From assembly GCA_004519485.1 (NCBI GenBank), contig CP038114.1:124001-188000 (forward strand): a DNA stretch of 64,000 nucleotides. The letters are read 5' to 3'. The notes under the pieces were generated by a model. That model had not been told where the DNA came from and made no database searches. It saw only the letters and a list, made by a program, of their open reading frames with translations. The stretch comes from Nannochloropsis oceanica. Its lineage: Eukaryota; Sar; Eustigmatophyceae; Eustigmatales; Monodopsidaceae. The number at the start of each line of letters is the position of its first letter. The stretch's first letter is position 1. Shown in pieces: positions 1-13,086 of the stretch. The position numbers and the translations under genes were made by a program.

Positions 1-697
1 GACGCGTATTGATTAAGGGTGCGCGGACACGGGCGGGTGTTTTTAGGTGGAACCAGAACAAAGAGCAAGAACACCTAACGTCTTTCGTATTGAGCTCCAT
101 GCCCCCTTGAGGGGACAGCGGTTGCAGCCACACCAACAAGTCCTGAACCTGCAACTGTTGCTGACCAAGACCGTACCCGTGGGATGGCCTGGTTGTGTCC
201 GGCGGCGTGGTCAAAGAAAAGTGCAGCGCCATGTATGGGCGACGATGTACAGCACAGAAGAACGAAGCTAGACCAGCTTTGCTTAGGACATTAAGAGCTG
301 ACAAAGCCCGGAGGAACGAATGAAGCAGCGACCACAGCAATGTGAAACAAAGCTAGGGGGTGCGCGTGCTTGAACGAGGACCATGACTGGGATGTGTGTT
401 ACAAAGAGAAGGGCATGGCGAGTTAAAAACGAGCACACAGCCGTGGTGATGATTCAGGCCACAACTGGGAACAAAATCATCCGCTTCCCTTTTCTTTATC
501 CCCTCCGCAAACTACCAAAACAGGTCCCCACCTCATGCTGTGCCAGTGCCAGGCGGTGTAATTACTCTTTTGTCAGCATGGCTTGATACACTCGTAGGCG
601 GACACTCATTTCTGCTTCCCTTCCCACACCTACAGCCGGCTATCCAACGTAACACACAAGAGTGGGGGAAAGTCCTGCCTGAGGCCGCCTGTTGTTC
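1..697. other. Upstream intergenic region, no gene recognised
   Basis: Only short open frames without family motifs are present (for example 47-271 and 383-586 on the plus strand). I see no splice-bounded exon that resembles a known protein. The last part presumably holds the promoter and 5' UTR of the OTU gene that starts at 698. The 3' end of a gene lying outside the window could also be here. Confidence 0.5.
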
Positions 698-3600
698 ATG
701 ACCCTATCCTACAGCGACCTCGTCCTTGGTAAGAACTCCTTTTATGCGTGCGGTTTGGCGGGATGTGGAAAGGGGAGGCCGCATTGCCCAATCCAGTGAA
801 AACGTGTTAGCGTGTATTCCATTGGTGAACCTCGTACTCCCCACCTTGATATGAAACCCTATTACACCGCGAGGGGACGCTTATTTGCATGCGGGTGTTG
901 ACCCAGTTGTTGCTCACCATCAACTGATAATTGTGTTTTAAGGAAAGCATAGCGTCATGGCACGCTCGACTGTGTGGGCTTAGTGCCTCCTATGAACTGA
1001 CCACTTCTCCCTCTCCTATAGGTTTATGTGTCAATGCGGACACCTACGACGATGGGGAATGTGGGGGGTCTGCAGTAAACAATAGGTGTCACGGTAGTGG
1101 TGGGGCGGATCAACCACCATGTCCCCGCGAGACTGCTGATGCTGCTGTTGCGACCACTGCCGTCGCCACTACGCAATGGGAGTCGCAGCCCCGGCTGCCC
1201 GATGATGCAGAGACTCAGCCGGGCGAAGACGGGTTGGATAGTGGTGGGGAGCAACACCAGCAGCCCTTTCCAGCCGAGGCACTGGGCCGCTTCGACTTTC
1301 GAGTGAAGCCCACGAACTTTGCGCCGGGCTTTAAGACAGTGCGCTCGACGGTGCTCATGGACTGGGACGAGATAAAGTTGTGGTATCAGGGCCAGACCCT
1401 GCTAAAGGAGATAGAGCGGCGTGAATACGTTGTGAAAGGCCTGCGGTGGACTCCCTTCGAGCCCCGGCCTCCGGCCGGAGAGCCTGTCGTGCGGCATCCA
1501 ACCGAACCTCTGGATGAGGAGGAGGGTCAGAGCCTGCGCGTGTTGCGGGATTATGGCGCGAACCTGCGGCCGGTGTGGGTGGATGGTGATGGCTCTTGCT
1601 TGGTACATGCTGTGTCCACGGCGCTCACGGGCTCACAGCTCTACTACGATGCCCTCCGATGGGCCGCGCACAAGGAGCTCCGTGATCACGCCACCTTCTA
1701 CCAACAGGCTGGCTTCGTCACCGAGCAGGACAAGGCCCGTTTTTTGCCACGTTTGGAGGCGGCGGCCAAAGAGGCGGCGGCTCGTGAGCTGAGTGATCGG
1801 GAGAAGAGCATGCGCGAGGCAGCGATACAGATGCGGGACTTCGACAATAGCAGGACTGGCCGTCCCAAGTGGACGCCCGCCTTTCTGGAAGAGGCGGTGG
1901 AGAAGGCCCGGCCCTCAGAGGGCGAGATGCGCGGACCTGCCCAGTATCTGGAGGAGATTCACGTCGCAGCGCTAGCTAACGCCCTCCGTCGACCCATCAT
2001 GATCTTGGCTGAGGGTTTCCAAGGAGGTCTATTCCTGCCTCTGCGCCATGACCCTGAGGACTGCCGTTTGCCCGCTTCCCCACCGGCCACTACTCATGAG
2101 GCGGACCAGGAAAAAAAAGAGACAAATACCGACGATAGAAGAAGCAGCAGCAGCAGCAGAAGCAGCAGTAGCAGCAGCAGGGGTAGCAGTAGCAGGAGTG
2201 GGCCAGCCGCACCACCCATCTTTGTGTTTTTGCAGTACGACCACTACATCCCGCTGGTGCACCAAGACCCGCGAGACTTTTGGGATTGGGCCAAAGGGCC
2301 AGATTCGGGCTTCGCAGGCGACGACGCGGCACTGGAGGCCCTGAGGCTGTACGAGGCGGAACGAGGCAGCATCAACCACCGCATCCCGGAGTTTGCGGAG
2401 GAGATTCTAACCATGTGCGTTGGCGTGGCGGCCCAGAAAATGGAGGAAGTGCTGAGCACATACGAGGTGCCGCCCGCGGACAGGGAAGCTTATCGTCAGG
2501 CCTTTGGTCGGCCCGAGTGCATGGAGGCGCTGCCTTTGAAAGTGGTGTTCGAGGATCAGATCTCAATTGCACGCTGTGACAAGACGGTCAAGAACCTCAA
2601 GACCATGAATGCCCTCTTCCGCGCGCTGGGTATGGAGGTCAGCGGCGAGGCGGAGGCCACCAGCCAAAACAACGTGGTATACCTCAGCCTGCATGTCCAC
2701 CAGGTCGACTTCGCACGCTATCATCGCCTTGTCTGGGCTCTCTACTATCTCATGAGCTGTCAGTATCAGTCGGCAACAGCGACAGCCACCCCATCATTGA
2801 CCACGACCATGACTCAGGTCAATTCATCGGGCCTCTTTCCTCCTGCCGCGCCTACAACCCCCACAGCGAGCAGTTCTAGTAGCGCTAATAGCGTTAAGAT
2901 TAGTAAAAGTAGCAGGAGTAGCGGCAGCACCCTCAGTGGCAGCGTCATTTCAGCCACCGTCAGCAACTTTCCGCATACGGGCCAAGACCAGGACGCCTCG
3001 CTGCTGCCACAGCCATTACCATTGCAAGGGAGCAGCCCACTCGGCGCACCCCTTGCCGATATCAAATCTAGCTCGCCACCAACACTTCCCCGTGGAGTGT
3101 TGCCCTCAGCTGGAAACGTAGACCAATCAGTTTTCAAGTTTGTGCTAAACTACAGCCAGAACGACGACCTCAATCTCGGCCTGGCCCGCCTGTATTGCGA
3201 GCCGGAGGGCTGGGATTTGCGGCCCATGCTCTCCCCTGCCCGCGACCCAAAGGATTTTCTGACCCATGAGCTGGCACGATTGGAGGCCCGCTTCCGGCGC
3301 CTGACGGGATTGGATTACCGGCGAATCATGGACGAGGACGTGGCCGCCACGGCCCAGGCGGGGGGATCTCTGGGCGGGCTGGGTGGGTCGGGGCTCTTAG
3401 CGCCGACAGATTTTCGCGCCAAGGTACCTAAAGCGCTGCTGGCACTCCAGAGCGCAATCCGCACGCGTCCATATCCCGGGCGGGGTACCCTCCAGCCGTC
3501 CCATATCTTTTTGGACCAACCAGATCCCGAGCTACTCTCCTTCTGCGCCGTCGGCCATAACACAGGCGGCCTCCTCCGCACGAGCAGCAGGAGTAGTAGT

Positions 3601-4560
3601 AGTAGTCATAATAGTAGCAGTAGCAGCAGCAGAAGTGATAGCAGCAATGGAGATTGCGACCAAATGGACGTGGCTGGCCCTGCGGCAGCTGAGGGGGAAG
3701 GGCATTCATCTCGACTCATTTCGCTTGGCGAAGTCCGTCTGGCACGTGTCGAGGGGCGGCGAGAGCTGCTTCGACATCTGCTAGAGCGAGGTCTACCACA
3801 AAATCAGCAGTTTGAACAAGCAGCGTGCGCTGTGCTCTTGCCCGAGCGCTTTAACGAGGCGCGTGCCCGTTTCTGCTTTTCTGACTGGATCTTGAACGCG
3901 GCGAACGCAGGACTTCCTAATGTGGAAGTGGAGCAGCCCCCTTATACCGTGGTTCGCACCATCCGGAAGGTCACCGTCCGGCCTTTGCCCTCCCCCGCCC
4001 GAGTGCCGGCTCTCGCAGCCCTCTTCCCCGCGGCACCAGATGTTGGGCTCAATGGGCAGGCATCAGACATCGCTGCAGGGCCGCTGCATGAGCAATACTG
4101 TCAGCAGCAGCCACTACAACAGCATCATCCATCCGGTTTGCCTTCCCCGACTTCTTCCTCTACCTCGGTTGTCTCGCCCCGCTCGCCTTCCCCTGATTCA
4201 GAGAGTGTGACCACTTGTTTCATGCTAGACGACCAACCACATCATCACCACGAAGAGGAAGAAGATAAGGATGGCGAAGAGGAGCGAATCCACCCTGCCA
4301 ACCTCGACCCAGACAATCTCCTCTCGGCCAGCCCTGCTTATAAGAAGGTTGCCTGGCACGCCAAGCTGAGTGACGGAACGGCCATTCGCACAGCCCACGT
4401 TCGAGAACCAGGCGGTAGCCATAGCGGTGGGGCTAGCAGCAGTAGCAGTGGCACTCCCGGCAGTCATGCGAGCAAGATGTCATCACGAGGCGCAGGACGA
4501 GGGGAAGCAAGCAAGGATTTTGTGGCATTGGGCAAGCGTGGCATTAGCAGTCCGTTCTGA
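698..4560 (+). CDS. OTU-domain deubiquitinase, VCIP135-like (1189 aa)
   Basis: Exons 698-728 and 1022-4560. The second exon has no ATG near its 5' end. A ten-codon first exon beginning ATGACCCTATCC, then GTAAG at 729, joins in phase 1 to the AG at 1020-1021 and restores the frame; I chose this start for that reason. The OTU domain shows the D-G-S-C box (Asp200, Cys203, in WVDGDGSCLVHAVS) and the distal catalytic His418 in QYDHYIPLVH. Cys and His are about 215 residues apart, an unusually wide spacing that recalls VCIP135/VCPIP1. This family cleaves ubiquitin chains; VCIP135 works with p97/VCP in Golgi membrane fusion. The segment from about residue 530 (DKTVKNLKTMNALFRALG) is helical and could be a PUB/UBX-like partner-binding module, but this is weak. 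Ser runs near 2140-2200 and 3580-3640 come from AGC/AGT repeats. OTU assignment is firm, the VCIP135 subgroup tentative. Confidence 0.82.
2134..2202 (+). repeat. AGC-type trinucleotide repeat coding poly-Ser
   Basis: Imperfect AGC/AGT repeats inside the OTU gene encode a Ser/Arg run between the catalytic Cys and His segments. A similar tract lies at about 3580-3640. Such coding triplet repeats recur across the window. Confidence 0.8.
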
Positions 4561-5071
4561 TACACGAATCTTGCAAAGCAAGGGGGAGAAAAGCTGATTG
4601 GATAATCAGACAAAAATAATTTGATGTCTCCTAGGAAACAACCTTTTTTAGTGTGCATAAGAAGAGCGACATCAAGCGGTTAACGGCTTAAGATTCCGAG
4701 ACACAGTATGACTTAAGTTGACCTTAAAAAATGAATGAAAAGAAATTTTATTCTAGCGATGCCCCTAGCAGATGGTACTTTTTTATGAGCCACAATCACA
4801 ACTGGAGGGTTTCTTCTACCGCGCACGTGCTGAAAAAAATCTCGTCTTGTCTTCAGAGCTGCTACCGAGCGCCAAATGTGGCAGCATCCAAAAACAGCCA
4901 ATCAATTAAACTTATATTTAATTTACATGCAAAGTAGCCAAGACGTGCCCTTTTTTGAGGGTTCCAAAATGTTGTAATACACGAGAGCATGATATTATGT
5001 TTCAATCTCTAGCAACCTTTCTTTAACAATGTATTTTGCCTTCTTGATCATCCGAAATATAATGACGAAAC
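4561..5071. other. Convergent intergenic region
   Basis: A 511-bp AT-richer spacer between the 3' ends of the OTU gene (+) and the IQ/armadillo gene (-). It should hold both 3' UTRs and poly(A) signals. No coding exon or RNA gene is recognisable. Confidence 0.6.
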
Positions 5072-8000
5072 TTAACTAGATGCGCCTTTGATTCCCCCCT
5101 CACTTAGCCGCCGCTTCAAGGAATCGAGCGTGCGATGGCCCGGGCTGCCCCGGTCGATGCGGGCTTGGAATGTCGCCAAGATGTTTAGTCCATATACAGG
5201 CAGGGCAGATCGGATCATCTCTCGGTTCTTGGCAGTCTCAGTCAGCCCCATTAAAATTAACAAGCCATCCTCTATGATCTCGTTCTCGTCCACATGCGCC
5301 TGCATCGCGTCAAACAGGATACGGACAGCCTCAGCTGTTGTGAGAATATTGCAGGCATCGGGCTCGTAGGCCACGTAAAACCGGAGCACAGAGAATGAGC
5401 TGCTCACCAGACGCCGACTTTCGGGAAATGCCTCGAGGCTCGCCAAAAGCTTATGTACTTGCTTTTTAAGCGCCGTTTTTGCAACAGCCGGGGAATCTGG
5501 GGTCTTCAAGTCCTCTCTCACCATGACCATTAATGATTCCATGTCGGATGCGGCACCTGTGTAAAAGTGAAGAGAGGAATATGAAGGACTCAAATCAGAT
5601 TTAAAGTCAAATAGACCCCTTCAGGAAAATACGACCATTACTTACGGTAACGACGGGCTCTTTCCTCCTTGGTCAAAGGTCCCTCCTGGTCAGGCATATC
5701 TTCGAAGCGGAGTATGCTCACTTGTCCCACAGCCGTAGCTTCTTTCTTCCCATCACGGTCGATCAGCCACGGTTGAAGACCCTCGACACTTAAGACCAGC
5801 CGCTCGCACTGTTTTCGGTAAAAACGAGCTACCTCTACCTCGGATGTCCCGGGGACCGACTTCTGCGAGCGGTATCTGCCCGGAAGTTTTCTCAGATTAC
5901 CTTCTCCGCTTCTGCTGTGGTAGTCAAGGTACTCCACGCCTTGATTCATGTACTTGGCTCCACGTTGTGCAGGCTTGGCCACACAGTGCTTGGTCCGTCG
6001 AGGCAATTGCTCCTGTCGCTTGTGGGCATTGCCGCAGACATTTTGGTGGGAGGACACGCGTATTGTCTTCTTGGGCTTGCGAAGGGCTAATGATTTCTTG
6101 GGCGTAGCCAAAGTCCTAAATTGGGCCTGAGTACGGACCATGGGGAGAATAGGGATGGGACCCTTAAAAGGTGTCTCGTGAGAAGGGATACAGGATAAAG
6201 TAGATGTGGTGTCACGGAGGGCCGGCCGCGCGGATGACGCCTTTCTGCTGTACCCCATGCTGACGGTCCGACTGCTCCGTTCGGGCCCCGACGCCCCTAA
6301 CCCTAGCCCTGCTGACGTAAAAGACGGTTGCTGACCATCACAGGAATAGCGATCTTTCCTAACTGCTGCTGTTGCCGATATGGTGGGTGCTGACGGGCGC
6401 CTTGCTGCCGCATGACCTTCGGGTTTAGGGGGAAAGGGGTCCAAAGCGAGCTTAATGGCCTGGAAAGCACGGGAAAGCCGCTCTCCCGATGAGCTCGTAA
6501 TGAGCTTTTTGCAATGAGAGTCTCGGTCACACTGCAATTGGTGAATCGTTGACGATGCGGCTTTCGCTAAGTCGAGCTGTGCTAGGTTCAGCTCACCCTC
6601 GCCCGAGATTATAGACTTGATGGCTGCTATTGGTGATTCTGGTGTCGCCGCCATGAGCGTGACGGATGGGTTGCTGGCCGATGGTGACACATGAAGAAGG
6701 GACAACAGAGCAAAAGGATTGCATCCGATTGCGTGCATTTTGCCAACTACCGGCAGAGCAGGCATCTCTGGTTTTTCCTGGTGATGCGTCACCAGCGTGG
6801 GTAGGTACTCCTCCACCCCACCGTCTTCTAGCCATGGACAAGGGCTCAACAATTGCTCAACGGGCCGATTATCCCCCTCCTCCTGCACTTCTACCTCTAA
6901 CGGCTGTAAAAGGGCAGACTGCTGCACATGCGCCTTTTCTTTTTTATACGTGTCACTAGAGAGGCGGGTAAATAAGTCGAAAGTGCGGCCTATGCGCTCC
7001 ATCTCCTCTACTGTCCCTTGGGTGGCCTGCGTAGATGTGGTCCGGGAACGAGTCCGTGTGTTTAGATCGCCCATCTTGCCATCTTCTACGCTCTCCGTAC
7101 GTCCTGGGCGCAACCATCCACCGAGACCAAGCAGAGAAGACTTACGAGAAGCCCGAACTGATTGAGAGATGTCTGTTCCTCCCCAATCCTGGTTGGTGTC
7201 CTCGTCATTAAACACCTGTCGGGATGAAACTGGAGATGTAAAACCTGCTGCATTTGCAGTAGTGGCCTCTGGGCTATCTGCCTGTTCTCGCTCCTCCACT
7301 GACTTGTCCATTGTTTTACGTCTCAAAATGGCCATGAGACGACCGGGCCGCAGAGACGAAGACAACGAAGAGGTCAGCTGAAATGGATTGGACAGGACCG
7401 AGGAAACGTCCACAACTGTACCGACAACGTCCAGAGACCTCTTTTTTGCCACAGGAGGCGCTCCGTGTTGTTCCAGAGTAGAGACTGTGGGCTGAAGAAG
7501 ATGGGCATCAGCTACGATTGTTGTCACTTCCTCTTGTTCCATATTTTCTACCTGCACGCGGGGATATTGGGGCTTGACTTGAGCCATGCGGCCTCGAATG
7601 CTCCCCTGAAGTGGGATAGTGGCTTCGCTTTCCTCGACCAATGGAGCCGATTGAGCAGCCATCCTCCCCAAACACCTTCGCATCATGCGCTGGATCGTTA
7701 AGACAGCCTGCATGCGAACAGATAGGTCAGCGAGAGCTTCCTTGCGCTGCTGGGCCTCCTGAGCGGCTAGCAAATCTCGGGCCATGCCTTGCAGCTTCAA
7801 CAATGCATTCTGAGTTGAAAATAAGTCTTGCTTCTCCACGGAGCAATGGCAGCGCAGCTGGCATTTACGGTACCAGACCTGGATTCGAAGGATGGCGACT
7901 TGAGAACGCTGGAAGTGCAGGCGAGCCAGGTGCCCTCGGATTAGTCGCTGTAGATGTACAACTGTAAGGGTCTGGGCGCGCCAGGTGCAGAAGGCGATGC

Positions 8001-11000
8001 TCTTACTACGTAGACTATGCGCGGAAACCAATTTTTGGATGAGGCGATGGGCGCCCTCCTGAGAGGGATAGTCACGCACGGCCATCCAGCGCCGAAAGGC
8101 CGTATGGACCTTTGTTGCAGAAGCTTGACAGTGAGCCGTATGAAGCTCGGCTTCTGCAACGAGGGTAGCAGCAACACTTGTGGCAGCATAATTTTGCTGG
8201 AGGGTATGGAGGTACTTAAATGCAAGTCGCGAATGTATCTTGCTTGTGGCGTGCTCAAGTTTATCCGTAACCTTCTCCATAATTGCATATTGCAGCTTGG
8301 TAAAGGTCCTTTGAAGCATGAATCGCCCTTGGATACGCTCACTGTAGCTGTTTAGCAGCTTTACAGCGCGAGCTTGCCGCTCACTTGTTGCCAGGGGTAG
8401 CGCTTTGGTCGCATCTGCCGCGGTGGCAGAAATATTTCCTGCTGCATGTGCCTGGGCACACACTTGGACCTGAACTTCAGCGGCAGCAAAAGCACTCTCT
8501 TCAGCCATCTGTATTACCCTTTCATATTGGACAGGCAAACTGGCACTTCGAATATTCACCAAGAATTGCGCAGTGACTGTTGCCGCCGCTGCTGATCGCG
8601 TCTCGTTCTCTTTCCGCTGCAAAATTAGTTCTCTGGCCTGGCTTGTCACACGCCTTTCCAAAATCATCCGCCATTTGCTCTGCAATCTCAGTGCTGCGGC
8701 TGTCCTCTTGGCAGCCATTACCACAGCCTCATCTTCGAGAGCCACACCATATCCCGACAAGGGCGCATGTCCATGGGTTGCGCGGTCTTGCACAGCCACA
8801 ATCCTACCCACCTCGTTGTCTTCATCGTCCTCGTCCGACCCCCCATCGCCCTCACATATATAATCCTGAGTATTCTGAGAAGGAGATTTCTCCTGAGAAA
8901 GAGTACCATCTTCCTCTGCACTTTCTTTTCCATCATCGTCCTCCGCATCTTTCTTCTCCGCATCCTCCTCCTCCTGCTGCTTCTGCTCCTCTTCATCCTC
9001 CTCCTCCCAGTGCTCTTGCTCCTCTTCGTCCTTCTCCTCCTCCTCCTGCTCTTTCACAGAGGCAAGAATGGGAGTAATGGGGGGAGTCTCATCCAACACG
9101 CTACCTTCTGCGATCCTAGACTCTTCTGCTAAGGCAGGGGAAGAAGAAGCCTGGCTAGCATTACCCCCACCTGCCATGACTGTTTGACATGAAGGAACAT
9201 TCCCCTTTCTAGCATCAGCCATAAATCGGCGACTGTTGTTGCCCCTGCTGCCGCCGTTGTCGCTACTACTGCTTCTAATGCTGCTGCTGGTGCTGGTGCT
9301 GCTGCTGGTTCTGCTTCTGCAAATACTACTACTACTACTACTGCTTCGACTAGCACTGCTGTCAACGCTGTTGCTGCTGTTACTGCTGCTGCCGCTGCCG
9401 CTCTGACTCCTGCTGCCACCGTTGTAAATGGAGGCGACGCTTGGATCAGGTAAGAGCACAACATTGCCTATCTGAACCGTGCCATGGAGGGTAACAGACG
9501 CCAATTCTTCTTCCTTGACACACGACGCCAGCAAAACGGAGGAACCTGAAGACGAGGATGGTGACAAATAGGGGGGGAAATCCTCCTCTTTTTTTGTCTC
9601 CTGATTCCTGGGATTAGTGGGCACGGTGGACGGGACCGATGGGGTGGGAAGGCTAAGGTCCCACGAGTTAAAGGCTGCTGCATCCGTATTTTCGTCCTCC
9701 TCTACAGTATCGAGCGGAGAGATATGGCGGGAAGGCATCAGCATATCGATCGCTGCAAGGGTTGGGTGGGTTGTGCGCGACAGCGCTAGTGTGGTCACAG
9801 CAAGAGGGGCAGGATGCGAGTCATGGGGTGTGTTCAATGCCGCACTGTTGGTGATGCTGCGCGTATTGCCCACGTACTTGGCAATAGGAAACAAGCTCCA
9901 CACGTCATCCTCCTCCTCTTTCTTCAGCTTGTTTTCACTCTCTTCTTCCTCTTTACCCTCCTCAAGTATAGATTCCACTATTGCGGAGCGTCGGTATTCC
10001 GGAGTGCCATCTACCGTGGAAACGGGGGTCATGGACGAGGATGAAGGTGAGACAGTAGGGCTTTCCAAGGGGCTGATGAGGGTATGTAGACTCTCCGAAG
10101 GCGACGTCAGGGCGAGAGGAGGCACGAACCAACTTGTGGCAGCTACCACATGCTGTTCATCGGAGAGGGCACCCTGTAGACAACCACCACTAAAGCTGGA
10201 GCGCGCGGCAGGCGGCGCAAAAACGCTAGTGTTGGGGCTCAGCGAGATCGCGGAGAAAGTAGAGGTAGTGGGCGCAATTGATGACGACTGGGTTGCTGGC
10301 ACGATGATTTCCGCGTCGATCGTTATATTTTGTTGGAGGGCGTGTGACGGGAGTGACTGGTCGTCGTCGTTCTCGTTGCTTTTTTCCTCCTCCTCTTCGC
10401 CTCCGCCCACACAGCCATGCACAACTAAGTCCTGAATGTAATCCGCACGATCATGCTCATCCTCCTTGAAAACCGAAGAGGAGACAAGAATGGTCTGAAT
10501 TGAAGGCGCAACCGCCGTGACACAATGGGAAGGAGTACTTATAAATGGTGCTACCATTACGGTTTGTGCCGGCGCTTTGACGTCCGCGAGTATCTCGTCA
10601 TTTGCAGCGGACGCGCTATCCAGCGTCTCCATTGGCGGAAGGCGCCCGAAAAGGGACAAAAATTCACCCTTTATGGCATCTCCACCCTGCTTCCAAGACG
10701 TCATGACTTTCCCCCCTACTTCTTTCTCAATTGCCTGTCCCGCCGAACCTGCATTTCTCATCTTTTCTTTCTCTTCTTCTTCCTCTTTCTCATCTTTTCT
10801 CTTCTTCTCCAACGCTGTATTCAAAGGCTTTGTTGTGGCCTCCTTGGATTCTGCATTTGAATGGGAGGAAACGGAAGAGGAAGAGGAAGAGGACGAGGAC
10901 AAGAAAGACAAGGAGGACCGGGACGCGATTGAGGAGGACCCTGAGACCGACGACACGGACGAGGCTGTAGAAGAGGGTGAGGAGAAAGAAGAGGAGGACG

Positions 11001-13086
11001 AGCCGGAAGAGAAAGGCAGCGAAGACGCCGAAGAAGAAGCAGACGAGGGTTGGGAGTGCAACTCCTGCCCTGCGCCCAAAGTTATCAACAGTGGGGCTAC
11101 TTGGCTCCACCCCCACTCAAAGATGGAGGGCTGATCTCCTGCCTCGGCCGAAAATGGCATCGCCGAGCTCGTCACAGCTCTGATGGGCGTAGTGCCATTA
11201 CTAGTGGTTGTGAGCATTATATTGGCCGTGGAGCTACTTACGAGGGTAGTGAGGTCACCCTCTTCCGCTGTCTCAAAGCCATGTAAGCTCTCAAAAGACG
11301 ACATGCGCACATCCCTCCAATTGTAGCTGCCCTCATACGAGCCCACCTCATGAGCATCCTCAAAGGAGTGGCTTTCCAAGGTCGCAGCCTCCTCGCCCCT
11401 CTCCAAAACCTCACTCCGATCGTCGTCCTCCAAATCTCCCTCGTTCTCACCCTCGTTCTCACCCTCGTCCTCATCCTCGTCCTCATTGATCCCCTCTTTC
11501 TCGCGCTGAATGGCGATACTTGAGCCCGAGAAGGGGAGCGAGGCGGCTGGCATAATGTTTCCAATGTCTATCGATTTAGTACTTACTACCTCGTCTATCC
11601 TTTCTTCTTCCTTCTTGATCTCTTTCACTCCCTCCTCAACATCAACTAAGGGAAAGGCCTCCCCCACAATCACGGGGAGGCGGATTGGATCGGGCCTTAT
11701 GGCAATGTCTGACGCCGAATGCTTTGGTTGCTGGTCTGGCAGTTGTGAAACTATGGAGAATGTCACAGGGGAGGGCAGTTCTGGCGGCAGTGTCACCGAT
11801 GCTGCTGAAGAGGCCATCGCCGGTGGAGGCCACTGAGACACTTGCCTCCTCTCCGCCGTGTTTGGAGAGATGCTGCTCACTGACAACGCTGCAGTTACCA
11901 GCGACCATCTGATTGGTGGAACCATAGCCTCAGCATCTCTCTCGAAGTCCGCCACGAGGACGGACCCGATAAGGTGATTGACCTTATTCTCCTCATATTC
12001 CTCTTCTCCTTCCTCCTCCCCTCCCCTCCCTACCTCCGCCTCTTCCTCTTCTCTTCTTTCCTCCGTATCATCATCTTCTACCCCTAAATCCCCTAAATTA
12101 TCCGCACTAGTGGCCAGAACGACATCAACCGAATTGTTGTCCTCTATCAAAGACGAAAGCTCGCCCTCCATCCCTCCCCAGCTGCTGTCCCTACTGCCTC
12201 CGGAGTTGATGGTTTGCTCGTCCGCCTCGTCTTGCACACCGCCCCACGAGTTGTCTTCCAGTTCCTCCAACTCGGCCACAACCTCCTCCTCCGACGTTAA
12301 GAGTAGCGAATCTGCCACCACGGCAGGTGCCAGAAAATGCAATCCCACCTCCATCTCCTCGTCTTCTTCCTCGCCCCCCGGTGCAGAGACATGGAGCGAG
12401 GGTGTGTTTGAGGCACTGCTGCTCGACAGAGAGGACGAGGATAAAAAAGATGGAGAACAACATGATGACGAGGCCTGACTCTGTATGGCCTCATCCCTTC
12501 TTTCCACCTGTTTTTGCAGTCCAGGCTCGGAGCTCTCCAGCTGAGATGGGACATGCTGCGGCGTACCTATGAAAGTGTTTGACGGAGAGCGTGTGGCTGC
12601 TGCCCGAAAGGCGGGGCTGAAGCTACGCAAGGCCGTACCGATGATAAGATTTGGCGAAACAAGGCTCTCACGACCAATGCTCGAAGATTGAGTCGTGAGA
12701 GGCGGCGCCGGCGACAATAGAGAAGGAGGCGTAGGAACCGCTTCGTGGCCGTTGGTGCCTGAAGAAGAATTAACATTAGTCACAGATACGGTTACCTGCT
12801 TCCGTGTTAGCGAACCCTGTTCAACGGGACAGTAGAATAAAAGCTGTGATGTTCCTCCTACCCAGGCCCTCATTTGCTGCTGGTGCGGTGGAGTAGCGCT
12901 TCCTAAGATTTCCTCGCCGCTCCCCCAACCATTGTCCCTTTCAACCCTGATGGGTGATGGAATAGAGTTCGGAAGTCTGCGCCGTGGCGGGCTGATGGTG
13001 GGCATTGTGAAGTTTCCTATGTTCATCGACGCTGGCGGTGACGGTATCCGAGGATCTGGTGGGGGTTCAGATGGGTGCAGATCCAT
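5072..13086 (-). CDS. Giant IQ-motif protein with C-terminal armadillo-like domain (2641 aa)
   Basis: Exons 13086-5646 and 5556-5072, with an 89-nt intron (GTAAGT donor, ACACAG acceptor). Translation must pass through this intron because exon 1 would otherwise stop four bases after the donor. The ATG at 13086 is the first in frame. The first roughly 1450 residues are low-complexity Ser- and Glu/Asp-rich and probably disordered. Then come several IQ-like calmodulin-binding motifs between about residues 1460 and 1810, such as LQRLIRGHLARLHFQR and IQRMMRRCLGRM. A further disordered segment follows, and the protein ends in a helical armadillo-like domain encoded mainly by exon 2. IQ motifs bind calmodulin or myosin light chains, so a calcium-responsive scaffold or cytoskeletal role is likely by inference. 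No motor or kinase domain is visible. The divergent neighbour at 14130 appears to share the C-terminal domain. Confidence 0.78.
9229..9425 (-). repeat. Ser-coding triplet repeats in the IQ protein gene
   Basis: GCT/ACT-rich (plus-strand) triplet repeats encode Ser/Asn/Arg runs on the minus strand. Acidic repeats (GAG/GAC type) recur at about 8890-9060 and 11430-11500. They explain the many long open frames seen on the opposite strand. Confidence 0.75.

Noticed and set aside
9617-10435. 272-codon open frame on the plus strand, with similar ones at 8580-9077, 10517-11134 and 11978-12478
   Set aside because: Antisense to the IQ/armadillo gene. Ser- and Glu-coding triplet repeats stay open on the opposite strand, and the products are low-complexity without motifs.
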